From contig JAFRLX010000116.1 in NCBI GenBank assembly GCA_017430965.1, positions 1 to 47,363 on the forward strand: a DNA stretch of 47,363 bases. Reading direction: 5' to 3'. The stretch is from Clostridia bacterium (GTDB lineage Bacteria; Bacillota; Clostridia; Oscillospirales; Acutalibacteraceae). Under the pieces are notes generated by a model that worked only from the letters and a program-made list of their open reading frames with translations, made no database searches and was not told the DNA's origin. The position numbers and the translations under genes are program-made. Positions 16,722 through 24,464 of this stretch are shown one piece after another (the stretch's first letter is position 1; each line of letters opens with the position of its first letter).

Positions 16722-17828
16722 TTACTTAAACAGCTTCGCCACGCGCTTATCGGCACCGCAAAGCAGGCGGAACGCAGTGGGATTGCCCACAAAGAGGTTG
16801 AGCAGTCCGAAGCGCCTTTTTTTCATCAGGGTTGCAGGCAAGTGCCATTCCCATCTGCCGCTTTTTGCGGGGTCAAAACGTGCAATCGCACTGTTGTACG
16901 GTTCTTGCTCAACAAATTCCAAAAATTCTTTTTTGCGCTGTTCGCGCGGTTTCGGATTATCCTTATGGAAAATATTTAAGCGCATGTTGTCAATTGCCAC
17001 GGACATAATGCGGTTGCCCTCAAAGCGCTCTGCAACATCCGCATCATCGGCATACAGGGTTTGCCGGTCGTTTTCAAGCAGCTTCAGAAGCGCTTCAAAA
17101 ATCTGCGGTAAATTTCCACTGTAGCGCTGGGTGATGCCCTTCGGATTACAGCGGTAGTAGTACATCACATAGGGCAGGTAGGCAATGCGCTGTGCATAAA
17201 AGTAGGTTTCGGTGTTGAACACCGAGTCTTGTGCTTTCTTTTGCCCTTCCGGGAAGAGCAGTTTATTGGCGGTCAAAAACGACTTGCGGTACAGTGCGCC
17301 CCATGCCGCGTGGTAAAAGGCGCGCGCCGATAAGCCGAACGGTGTGCTCAGGCGCGGGTCAAGGCACAGGCAGGAAATGCTCAGTGCGCGCCCCGCTTCG
17401 GCAGGCAACGCAGTCAGCGCTTCCACTGCGCAGGGTTCCTGCGGCTCAATTTGTTGGGTGAACTTTAAGCGGTCCAGAATAATGATGTCCGCTTCGGCAT
17501 CACAAAAATGCAGTGCGGTTTGAATAAAATGCTCCGAGAGTAAATCATCGGCATCCGCAAAGAAAATCCATTCGCCCTGCGCCTCTTGAATGGTGCGGTT
17601 TCTGACACAGCTCAGCCCGCCGTTGACACCCATGTTGATGTAGCGCACGCGGCTGTCCTTTGCAGCATACTCGCGGCAAACGGCACCGGAATTGTCGGTG
17701 GAGCAGTCATCAATCAGCAGCAGCTCGGTTTCTTCGGTCAGCTGCGGCAGAATGCCCTCAATATGGGCACGCAAAAAAGGTTCATCGATATTGTAGACAG
17801 CAGAGCCGATACTCAGTTTCATTGCCAT
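16722..17828 (-). CDS. GT2-family glycosyltransferase
   Basis: 368 residues. The N-terminal GT-A domain has LSIGSAVYNIDEPFLRAHIE, LLIDDCSTDNSGAVC and the metal-binding FADADD, all classical GT2 features. The C-terminal ~130 residues are less conserved. It is the first gene of the minus-strand operon. Two in-frame ATGs (17828 and 17822) are possible and neither has a strong Shine-Dalgarno; the first is given. A promoter lies 56 to 83 bases upstream. Confidence 0.88.
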   Translation of the reverse strand: MAMKLSIGSAVYNIDEPFLRAHIEGILPQLTEETELLLIDDCSTDNSGAVCREYAAKDSRVRYINMGVNGGLSCVRNRTIQEAQGEWIFFADADDLLSEHFIQTALHFCDAEADIIILDRLKFTQQIEPQEPCAVEALTALPAEAGRALSISCLCLDPRLSTPFGLSARAFYHAAWGALYRKSFLTANKLLFPEGQKKAQDSVFNTETYFYAQRIAYLPYVMYYYRCNPKGITQRYSGNLPQIFEALLKLLENDRQTLYADDADVAERFEGNRIMSVAIDNMRLNIFHKDNPKPREQRKKEFLEFVEQEPYNSAIARFDPAKSGRWEWHLPATLMKKRRFGLLNLFVGNPTAFRLLCGADKRVAKLFK

Positions 17829-17883
17829 AGGGGAACACTCTCTTTTCTTTATTTATAAGACTATAAAGTCATAAACTTACAAC

Positions 17884-17911
17884 ATTATATCAAATTTTTT
17901 CAAAAAATCAA
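17884..17911 (-). promoter_or_regulatory. Promoter of the minus-strand polysaccharide operon
   Basis: On the minus strand: TTGATT, 16-base spacer, TATAAT. It probably drives eight genes from 17828 to 8013, since no terminator is seen between them. Confidence 0.65.
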
Positions 17912-17942
17912 TATTTTTTATTATTTAATCTAAGGAAATAAA

Positions 17943-17969
17943 CCCCGTTTGCCGGCATGCGGCAGGGGG
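17943..17969. promoter_or_regulatory. Small hairpin between the divergent promoters
   Basis: TGCCG-GCATG-CGGCA with outer CCCC/GGGG pairing. It lies ten bases before the -35 of the plus-strand promoter at 17979. It could be an operator or a fold-back; no regulator is known for it. Confidence 0.35.
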
Positions 17970-17978
17970 TGAGAAAAC

Positions 17979-18007
17979 TTGACAATCCCCTTTTGCTACG
18001 GTATAAT
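17979..18007 (+). promoter_or_regulatory. Consensus sigma-A promoter of the CDP-glycerol transferase gene
   Basis: TTGACA, 17-base spacer, TATAAT: a perfect match to the vegetative consensus. Start site is expected near 18014, about 30 bases before the ATG at 18044. Confidence 0.85.
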
Positions 18008-18043
18008 TTTTTCATTAATTCGAGTAGAAAAGTGGAGATAAAG

Positions 18044-19216
18044 ATGTACAAACTCAAACGAATTTTTATTTACATTCGCGTTTTTATTGTGATGGTCGCT
18101 GCGGTTGTGGTCAGCCTGTTTGTCAAGCGCCGCCCGGAGTATCAGGAGCTTTGGATTGTTTCCGAAAGGGGCGTGGATGCGCGCGACAACGCTTACCACT
18201 TTTTTAAGTATTTGCGCCGGGAACATCCTCAAATCAATGCGGTGTATATCATCTCGAAAACCTCACCCGACAGGGAGAAGGTCGCTTCGCTCGGCAGCTT
18301 GGTCGAGTACGGCAGCTTTCGCCATTACCTGTGCTTTGCACTTGCCAAGGTGAAGGTGAGCACGCATATTGACGGCTACTCGCCGGACATTCTCTTTTTC
18401 CACAAGTTCGGCAAGCTGTTTCCCGACAAATCCAAGCGCATCTTTTTGCAGCACGGGATTATTAAAGACGATTTACCGTTCTGTCACGCGGAACAGACCA
18501 ATATCGATATTTTTGTTTGCTCGGCAGTGCCGGAATTTGAATTTGTAGAAAACACATTCGGCTACAAGCCCGGCATTGTTCAGCTAACCGGGTTGTGCCG
18601 TTATGACAACCTCAAAAAACCGGCTCAGCCCACCCGCAAGCTGCTGTTTATGCCTACCTGGCGCTCGGCTTTGCGCACCTGCACGCGGCGCAGCTTTTGC
18701 GAGAGCGAGTATTTCAAAAAGTACAATGCGCTGCTCAACAGCCGAGAGCTTTCCGACCTGCTTGCCGCCAATGATTACGAGCTCATTTTTTACCCGCACT
18801 TTGAAGTGCACCGCTTTTTAGACTGCTTTGAAACGAGCGATGCGCGGGTGAAAATTGCCGATTTTGAAAACAACGATGTGCAGGATTTGCTCATCAACAG
18901 CGATGTGCTTATCACCGATTATTCGAGCGTTTTCTTTGATTATGCATATATGCGCAAGCCCTTGGTCTATTACCAATACAATGAAGCGGAATTCCGCGAA
19001 GGGCATTACAAGCAGGGTTATTTTGAGTATGCGCGAGACGGCTTCGGCCCCATTGTTGCCACGGAGGATGCCGTGGTTGAGAGCCTGCGCCATTTTCTGG
19101 AAAATGACCTGCAGCCGGATAGCTTGTATTTAGACAGAATGAATACGTTCTTTAAATATAACGACACCGAAAACTGCCGGCGCAATTATGAGGCAATCTG
19201 CCGCTTGTTTGATTAA
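18044..19216 (+). CDS. CDP-glycerol:poly(glycerophosphate) glycerophosphotransferase family protein
   Basis: 390 residues from ATG 18044 (AGTGGAGA upstream). An earlier in-frame ATG at 17957 lies upstream of the promoter and is rejected. A membrane-associating N-terminal helix (FIYIRVFIVMVAAVVVSLFV) precedes the Glyphos_transf domain with LQHGIIKDDLPF, LLFMPTWR and TDYSSVFFDYAYMRKPLVYY, the motifs of TagB/TagF-type enzymes. It would add glycerol- or ribitol-phosphate to a lipid-linked glycan, as in teichoic-acid-like polymers or as a phospho-substituent on the polysaccharide. Its stop overlaps the convergent flippase stop, and no terminator separates them. Confidence 0.88.
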   Translation: MYKLKRIFIYIRVFIVMVAAVVVSLFVKRRPEYQELWIVSERGVDARDNAYHFFKYLRREHPQINAVYIISKTSPDREKVASLGSLVEYGSFRHYLCFALAKVKVSTHIDGYSPDILFFHKFGKLFPDKSKRIFLQHGIIKDDLPFCHAEQTNIDIFVCSAVPEFEFVENTFGYKPGIVQLTGLCRYDNLKKPAQPTRKLLFMPTWRSALRTCTRRSFCESEYFKKYNALLNSRELSDLLAANDYELIFYPHFEVHRFLDCFETSDARVKIADFENNDVQDLLINSDVLITDYSSVFFDYAYMRKPLVYYQYNEAEFREGHYKQGYFEYARDGFGPIVATEDAVVESLRHFLENDLQPDSLYLDRMNTFFKYNDTENCRRNYEAICRLFD

Positions 19217-20811
19217 TCCTTTTCGGAGGGTGCTGCGGCGGGTTTCTCGATTTTTGCCATTATCTTTTTCATGCCGACAAGTTTAAACGCAAACGCCACT
19301 GCCGGTCGGAATTCCGGCAGGAAGATGCTGCCCAGACCGAAAACGGGAATGGACACGGCGGAGCCGATGATGCCGTAAACAATCAGCGCGGGAATCCCCG
19401 AGAGGGTGATTTTGTGGCAGATAAAGTAACTGATGCCGCCGGAAATCGCAGTCAAAACACATGCCCACAGCAGGCGGAGCATATAGCGCGACTGTTTTTC
19501 TTCGGTAAAGTAGTGACGGAACAGAATGGCAGTGCCCCAAGTGCACTCGATACCCACAATGCAGAAAATGGTGGAGAGCATAACACCGGTCACACCGAGG
19601 AACTTCACCAGTAAAATGTTTAAGCCGAGGTTGACAAAGGTTTCCACAATCGGGCGGTAACGATCCTGCCACCACAGCCCTGCCGCCTGGCGGTACAGGT
19701 GGCATACTCTGCTGAAGTGCGTGGTAAAGAAGTAGATGCAAAAGACAATCATTACCGCATCGCTGAACATCAGCTTTTCACCCACCCACAGCTTAATAAA
19801 CGGCTGGGTACAGGTGACAAGGCAAACAGTCAGCCACGAAGTCAACCACATATATAACAGCTGCAGCTTGTTAAAGTCTGCATAATTTTTTGCCTTCGAT
19901 TCGACCACGATGGAGTTTCCCACCGAAGCGGTCACACTGTTGGAAACAAGAATCATAATGCCGGAAATGGCATTGATAATGTAGTAATAAGTGTTGTACT
20001 GCCCTAAAATGGACAAGCCCAAAAACGCCGAAATGACAATGGAGTCAAACGAATTGCGGAACACAAAGCTCAGCTTGTGCAAGAACATCCCCGCACAGCG
20101 TTTTTTGATGCTGTTGATTTCTTCTTTCGGCACGGTGCCTTCGCATTTGTACTGCGGGTACATCTTGTTGGAGAGGAAGTACAGCGCGAGGTTTTTGAGC
20201 ACTGTGGTCAGCGGCAGGATGAGCGAGTAGAGGTAATAGCTGAACTGGTTGCGCAGCAGCACGATTGCCAACACCTGCAGCACGGTGCCGCCGATTTTGA
20301 AAATCGAATAGAGGTTGTTGTTGATGGAATAGCGCTGGTCTGCCGTAAACAGGGAAGAACGGTAGGCAAAGAGCACATAGGAAAGTACTGTGTTGGCAAG
20401 GTTGATGAAGTAGAGAATGTAAAGGTTCATTCCCTCCGGCATATCCTTTTTGACAATCAGCGGTAAAAACGGGGTGATTGCCAAGCCGAGCACTGTCATT
20501 GCCAAGGCAATCCAGCGATAGACCGTGCGGTATAATTTGAGCAATGCGCACACAGTCGGCGTATCGCCTTCGGCAAGCGGTTTATACATGCTGTAAACCA
20601 TTGCCGAACTGATGCCAAGCTCCGTGAGCGAAAGAATTTGCAGAATGGATACAAACAGACTGTCCAGCCCGAGGTATTCCTGCCCCAGATACTTAATCAG
20701 AATTGTCCGCAGAACAAAGTTGGTGAGCATAATCACCAATTTGTTGATAACGGATGTGATGATATTGCGCCTTGCGTGTTGTGTTCTTGTTGCTTTTTTT
20801 GCGTTTGCCAT
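19213..20811 (-). CDS. Polysaccharide flippase (Wzx/MATE-like)
   Basis: 532 residues from ATG 20811 (AGAGGTC upstream). The frame runs back to 20916, but the extra codons overlap no ribosome-binding site and look non-protein. About twelve to fourteen transmembrane segments follow a basic N-terminus; FVLRTILIKYLGQEYLGLDSL is the usual start of Firmicutes PST flippases. It would flip undecaprenyl-linked units to the outer face. Its gene ends against the CDP-glycerol transferase gene with overlapping stop codons (19213-19216). It is probably co-transcribed with the GT4 gene at 20928-22061. Confidence 0.87.
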   Translation of the reverse strand: MANAKKATRTQHARRNIITSVINKLVIMLTNFVLRTILIKYLGQEYLGLDSLFVSILQILSLTELGISSAMVYSMYKPLAEGDTPTVCALLKLYRTVYRWIALAMTVLGLAITPFLPLIVKKDMPEGMNLYILYFINLANTVLSYVLFAYRSSLFTADQRYSINNNLYSIFKIGGTVLQVLAIVLLRNQFSYYLYSLILPLTTVLKNLALYFLSNKMYPQYKCEGTVPKEEINSIKKRCAGMFLHKLSFVFRNSFDSIVISAFLGLSILGQYNTYYYIINAISGIMILVSNSVTASVGNSIVVESKAKNYADFNKLQLLYMWLTSWLTVCLVTCTQPFIKLWVGEKLMFSDAVMIVFCIYFFTTHFSRVCHLYRQAAGLWWQDRYRPIVETFVNLGLNILLVKFLGVTGVMLSTIFCIVGIECTWGTAILFRHYFTEEKQSRYMLRLLWACVLTAISGGISYFICHKITLSGIPALIVYGIIGSAVSIPVFGLGSIFLPEFRPAVAFAFKLVGMKKIMAKIEKPAAAPSEKD

Positions 20812-20927
20812 AGGACCTCTTTTTAAATTCGGCGGAATTCGAAATGCGGAATTCTTGGTGGCAAGGCAGAGCCTTGCATGGAATGAATAGAAGTGAATCT
20901 CTGCCGACTGCGGCAAAGAAATTGCTG

Positions 20928-22061
20928 TTATTTCTTTTTTTGAACAGATTGGTAAATCTCAATCGTTTGGTCGGTGATGTTGTCCCAATCGTACTTTTGC
21001 TTAAGCGCTGCGCGCTGCAGAGCAACCTGTTCGGGCGTGGTGTCTTCCTTGAAATCCTGCGCTTTGAGCGCTTCGTGCGCCAGGCAGTGTTCCAACACTC
21101 TTTTTAAATCCTCGCTGTCCGAATGGGCAAAGGCGTGACCGTAGCCGCTCAGACAGTCGGTGTTTTCCGGAATATCGCTGACAATCACGGGAGCGCCGTA
21201 GCCGACCGCTTCGAGCAGGCTCATCGGCATGCCCTCAATATCACTCGGGAGCACATAGACAAAGCAGTTGGAAAACAGCTCGGCAAGCGTTTTGCCGCTG
21301 ACAAAGTCAGTGAAAATGATGTTGTCATTGCCTTTGGCTTTTTCGAGAACCGAGGCAATGTATTCCGTTTGCGGTTCAATGCTGCCGGCGATAACAAGCT
21401 TTTTGTCGGTTTGCAGCGCCTTGTAGGCATCTATCAGATAATCCAGCCCTTTTTCGGTCGTGATTCTTGCCAAAAACAGGATGTAGGAATCCTTTTCCAA
21501 GCCGAACTTTTGCCGAATCAAATCCGGCGCCTCGGGGGTAACGGGGTTAATGCCGTTGGGCACAAACACGGCGTTGCAGCCGTAGGTTTTTTTAAAATAG
21601 TTTTGCACATTGTTTGAAAGCACAATGACTTGGTCGGCAAATTTCGCCGCCATCTTTTCGCCGAAGAAAATGTATTTGGAAGCAAAGCCGCCCCATTTGC
21701 CGCGCTGCCAGTCCAGCCCGTGGACCGTTGCAACCACTCTTTTGCCGAACAGCTTGGCAAGCGGAATCATGGCACAGGGACCCTCGGCGTGGTAATGCAC
21801 AACATCGTATTTTTTACCCACACAGCGCAGGGTGGCAAAGAGGGAATAGACCATCGCATTGAGCGCGGAGCTTTTGAAGGTGCGCACCTCAATGATTTTG
21901 ACACCGCGGTAGTCTTTGAGTTTTTCTTCACCGCAGTGGCGGTTGTAGGCAACGACTTCGTGCCCTTTTTGCGCCATTCTTGTGGAAAGCTCTTCCACAA
22001 CCACTTCCACACCGCCGCTTCTGCCGGGGATGCGCTTGTGACCAATCATTGCAATTTTCAT
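20928..22061 (-). CDS. GT4-family glycosyltransferase (DUF1972-type N-terminus)
   Basis: 377 residues. MKIAMIGHKRIPGRSGGVEV and the following VEELSTRMAQKGHEV resemble the N-terminal domain (DUF1972) of rhamnosyltransferase-like GT4 enzymes. The C-terminal half has FLARITTEKGLDYLI and PSDIEGMPMSLLEAVGYG, the sugar-nucleotide site. It probably adds the second or a later sugar. Its own promoter lies at 22123-22151. Confidence 0.87.
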   Translation of the reverse strand: MKIAMIGHKRIPGRSGGVEVVVEELSTRMAQKGHEVVAYNRHCGEEKLKDYRGVKIIEVRTFKSSALNAMVYSLFATLRCVGKKYDVVHYHAEGPCAMIPLAKLFGKRVVATVHGLDWQRGKWGGFASKYIFFGEKMAAKFADQVIVLSNNVQNYFKKTYGCNAVFVPNGINPVTPEAPDLIRQKFGLEKDSYILFLARITTEKGLDYLIDAYKALQTDKKLVIAGSIEPQTEYIASVLEKAKGNDNIIFTDFVSGKTLAELFSNCFVYVLPSDIEGMPMSLLEAVGYGAPVIVSDIPENTDCLSGYGHAFAHSDSEDLKRVLEHCLAHEALKAQDFKEDTTPEQVALQRAALKQKYDWDNITDQTIEIYQSVQKKK

Positions 22062-22122
22062 GGGGTTACTCCTAAATGCTTTATTGAGTGAGATTTAGTT
22101 TTCGACAAAAAACCAATTAATA

Positions 22123-22151
22123 ATTATATCATATATGTGAGATATATTCAA
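22123..22151 (-). promoter_or_regulatory. Promoter of the GT4-flippase pair
   Basis: On the minus strand: TTGAAT, 17-base spacer, TATAAT. The gene at 22193 runs in the opposite direction from the same 131-base gap, but no equally good plus-strand promoter is visible. Confidence 0.68.
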
Positions 22152-22192
22152 TATGATAGAGTTACAAAACTGTATCAATCTTTGGAGGGAAT

Positions 22193-23377
22193 ATGAGAAA
22201 ATATATTATAGTGGAACAAGCCGAAAAATGCTGCGGCTGCGGCGCCTGTGTGAACGCCTGTGCGCGCGGCGCCATCACAATGAAGGAGGATAAGGCGGGT
22301 TTTATTTTCCCCGCTGTGGATACCGCACAGTGCGTGGAATGCGGCAGGTGCGTGGAAGTGTGCGTGTTTGACAAAAAGCAGCAGGGCGCGCACGAGTCAT
22401 GCACGGTGTACGCTGCCGCTGTGCGCGACAAAGCCGTGCTGGGAGAATCCTCTTCCGGAGGCATTTTCACAGCCCTTGCAACAGCTGTTTTGGAAAAAGG
22501 CGGCGCTGTGTTCGGGGCAGCGTGGGAACCCGGGCTTTCGCTGGAACACATCTGTGTGGAGAGCCCGAAGCAGCTGCAAAGGCTGCGCGGCTCAAAATAT
22601 GTGCAGAGCACGACCGGCAGCACCTTCCGCCGGGTCAAAGAGCTGCTGCAGGCGGGAAGGTATGTGTGCTACTCGGGCACACCCTGCCAGATTGCCGGGC
22701 TCAAGGCATACCTCGGCGGGGAGGATGAGAAGCTGTTAACAGTGGACATTATTTGCCACGGTGTGCCGAGCATGAAGATGCTGCGCGACGACTTGAACGC
22801 CCTGACCGGCGGCAACAGCGCCGCGATTCGAGATGTGCGCTTTCGCGACAAGGCTTACGGCTGGGGCGTGAAAGGTTCGGTCAGTACCGGCAGCACCAAA
22901 ATCAAGTATAATGCCAACACTTCACCCTATTATTTTTACTTTTTGGAGGGCGAAGTTTACCGCGAAAGCTGCTATCATTGCCGCTTTCCCGCAGAGGGGC
23001 GCCAAGGGGATATCACCCTGGGCGATTACTGGGGCATTCGCAGTGCGCTGATTGACAAAATGGGCGGCGCGAACCCGGATTTGGGCATTTCCTGCGTGCT
23101 GGTCAACAGCGAGAAGGGCAAGCAGTGGTTTGAAGCGATTGCACCGGCGCTTGCGTATGCGCCGAGCACGCGCGAGAGCGTGGAAAAGCGAAACGGGCAG
23201 TTGAGCAAGGCAAGCGTGCCGCTGCCGGAGCACAAAGCGCTGCTTGAGGGGTATGAACAGCGCGGCTATGCGGCATTTTGCAGCGGCTACAAAAAGCATA
23301 CCAAGGACCATTTGCTCAGAAAAGCAAAGGAAATGGTGCCTTCAAAGGTGAAGCGGAAATTGAATGAGCTTAGATAG
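22193..23377 (+). CDS. F420-hydrogenase/dehydrogenase beta-subunit-like ferredoxin protein of a polysaccharide locus
   Basis: 394 residues. Two [4Fe-4S] motifs lie at the N-terminus: C13-C16-C19-C23 (CCGCGACVNAC) and C47-C50-C53-C57 (CVECGRCVEVC). The FrhB N- and C-terminal domains follow, with SSSGGIFTAL, YSGTPCQIAGL and GDYWGI. The family passes electrons between ferredoxin and a flavin. In glycan clusters it often sits beside pyruvyl-transferase-like genes, where its substrate is unknown. A true F420 role is unlikely in Clostridia. Start ATG follows TTGGAGGGAAT. Confidence 0.82.
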   Translation: MRKYIIVEQAEKCCGCGACVNACARGAITMKEDKAGFIFPAVDTAQCVECGRCVEVCVFDKKQQGAHESCTVYAAAVRDKAVLGESSSGGIFTALATAVLEKGGAVFGAAWEPGLSLEHICVESPKQLQRLRGSKYVQSTTGSTFRRVKELLQAGRYVCYSGTPCQIAGLKAYLGGEDEKLLTVDIICHGVPSMKMLRDDLNALTGGNSAAIRDVRFRDKAYGWGVKGSVSTGSTKIKYNANTSPYYFYFLEGEVYRESCYHCRFPAEGRQGDITLGDYWGIRSALIDKMGGANPDLGISCVLVNSEKGKQWFEAIAPALAYAPSTRESVEKRNGQLSKASVPLPEHKALLEGYEQRGYAAFCSGYKKHTKDHLLRKAKEMVPSKVKRKLNELR

Positions 23378-23378
23378 A

Positions 23379-23425
23379 GACAAACAGGGCTTGCGAGGTC
23401 TATGACCTCGCAAGCCCTGTTTGTC
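23379..23425. terminator. 22-bp perfect hairpin after the Fe-S protein gene
   Basis: The 5' arm begins GACAAACAGGGC and its exact reverse complement follows after the loop TAT. It starts two bases after the stop codon. There is no proper T-run, so it may act as an RNA 3'-end stabiliser or be part of the repeat element next to it. Confidence 0.6.
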
Positions 23426-23466
23426 AGCAGTCAGCAGTCAGCGGGCAGCAGTCAGCAGTCAGTGAG
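23425..23466. repeat. Tandem heptamer repeat (CAGCAGT type)
   Basis: Six consecutive 7-bp units: CAGCAGT, CAGCAGT, CAGCGGG, CAGCAGT, CAGCAGT, CAGTGAG. The rest of the gap to 23612 holds a small hairpin (GCGTTG/CAACGC near 23472) and no gene. Confidence 0.75.
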
Positions 23467-23612
23467 GGGTGGCGTTGCCGTGCAACGCAAAAAACAGACA
23501 GTATTCTGTAGCCGATTTTCAGATGCGGGTGCGGGCAAAGCTCACTCTTTAGCCGGCTGCCGACCGCTGCGGCGCCCCAAAGCCTTATTTGTCGAAAATT
23601 TGCTAAAAGTTA

Positions 23613-23641
23613 TTGAAAATCACAGTATATTGTGATAAAAT
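23613..23641 (+). promoter_or_regulatory. Promoter of the sugar-transferase gene with an operator-like palindrome in its spacer
   Basis: TTGAAA, 17-base spacer, TAAAAT. The spacer region contains TCACA-GTATAT-TGTGA (23620-23635), a dyad overlapping the -35/-10 interval as repressor sites do. The start site near 23648 rules out the in-frame ATG-like start at 23632. Confidence 0.6.
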
Positions 23642-23721
23642 TAAATATCATTGATGTTTTCTACTACAAATATGTTTTTGCATATTTTCAAATTTGCACA
23701 GATCCGGAGGTCAGAAAAACA

Positions 23722-24405
23722 ATGCCTTATTTGGAATATGGAAAGATTGATGAAGCTACGGAAAAACGCTTGAATGATTTGATTCATAACAAATCTTTTC
23801 GCTCTTATTGGAGAAAGAAGCGGACGTTTGATTTAATCGTTTCATCCCTTTTGCTGACAGTTGCGATTGTCCCGATGGGCGTGGTGGCAGTTGCCATTTT
23901 TATTGATGACCCGCACGGCAATCCGTTTTTTAAACAAATTCGCATCGGTCGCCACGGTGAGGAATTTTACATGTACAAATTCCGCACGATGTATGTGGAT
24001 GCGGAACAGCGCAAAGCAGAGCTGATGGACCAAAATGAAATGGACGGGCCTGTTTTTAAAATCAAGGATGACCCGCGCATTACCCGCTTGGGCAAAGTGC
24101 TGCGCAAGCTTTCTATTGATGAATTACCGCAATTCTTCAATGTTTTTGCAGGGCACATGAGCCTGGTCGGTCCGCGCCCGCCGCTGCCCGGTGAGGTAGA
24201 GGCATATTCTGACTACCAAAAGCTGCGCCTGATTGTTACTCCGGGTATCACCTGCGACTGGCAGATTGCGGATAACCGCAACGATATTCCCTTTGAGGAG
24301 TGGGTGGAAATGGATTTGAATTACATTGAAAACCGCACCGCTTGGGGAGATTTGAAGATTATTTTCAAAACACCTTTTGCCATGTTATCGGCAACAGGAA
24401 GATAG
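23722..24405 (+). CDS. Initiating sugar transferase (undecaprenyl-phosphate sugar phosphotransferase)
   Basis: 227 residues from ATG 23722, with GGAGG 12 bases upstream. This is the bacterial sugar-transferase (PGT, WbaP/RfbP catalytic) domain alone: a basic N-terminus, one membrane helix (FDLIVSSLLLTVAIVPMGVV), then FKQIRIGRHG, YKFRTMYVDA, KIKDDPRITRLGKVLRKLSIDELPQ (shown across residues ~110-135) and SLVGPRPPLPGEVE. It transfers a sugar-1-phosphate to undecaprenyl phosphate, the first step of repeat-unit synthesis. It is transcribed alone from a possibly repressed promoter and ends at a strong terminator. Confidence 0.9.
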   Translation: MPYLEYGKIDEATEKRLNDLIHNKSFRSYWRKKRTFDLIVSSLLLTVAIVPMGVVAVAIFIDDPHGNPFFKQIRIGRHGEEFYMYKFRTMYVDAEQRKAELMDQNEMDGPVFKIKDDPRITRLGKVLRKLSIDELPQFFNVFAGHMSLVGPRPPLPGEVEAYSDYQKLRLIVTPGITCDWQIADNRNDIPFEEWVEMDLNYIENRTAWGDLKIIFKTPFAMLSATGR

Positions 24406-24424
24406 TCAAAAAAGAGGTTGACAT

Positions 24425-24457
24425 AAAAACGAGGTCGATTACGACCTCGTTTTTTTT
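24425..24457. terminator. Bidirectional terminator between sugar transferase and diguanylate cyclase genes
   Basis: AAAAACGAGGTCG, loop ATTA, CGACCTCGTTTTT plus further T. It serves the plus-strand gene ending at 24405 and the minus-strand gene ending at 24465. Confidence 0.88.
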
Positions 24458-24464
24458 GCCTTTT

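Noticed and set aside
17957-18043. Extended N-terminus of the CDP-glycerol transferase from 17957
   Set aside because: It would start upstream of the consensus promoter at 17979-18007.
22193-23377. True coenzyme F420 hydrogenase subunit
   Set aside because: There are no other F420 or hydrogenase genes, and the locus is a polysaccharide cluster, where this domain family is common with unknown substrate.
23632-23721. Extended N-terminus of the sugar transferase from 23632
   Set aside because: This start lies within the -10 region of the promoter; the ATG at 23722 has a GGAGG and matches the family start.
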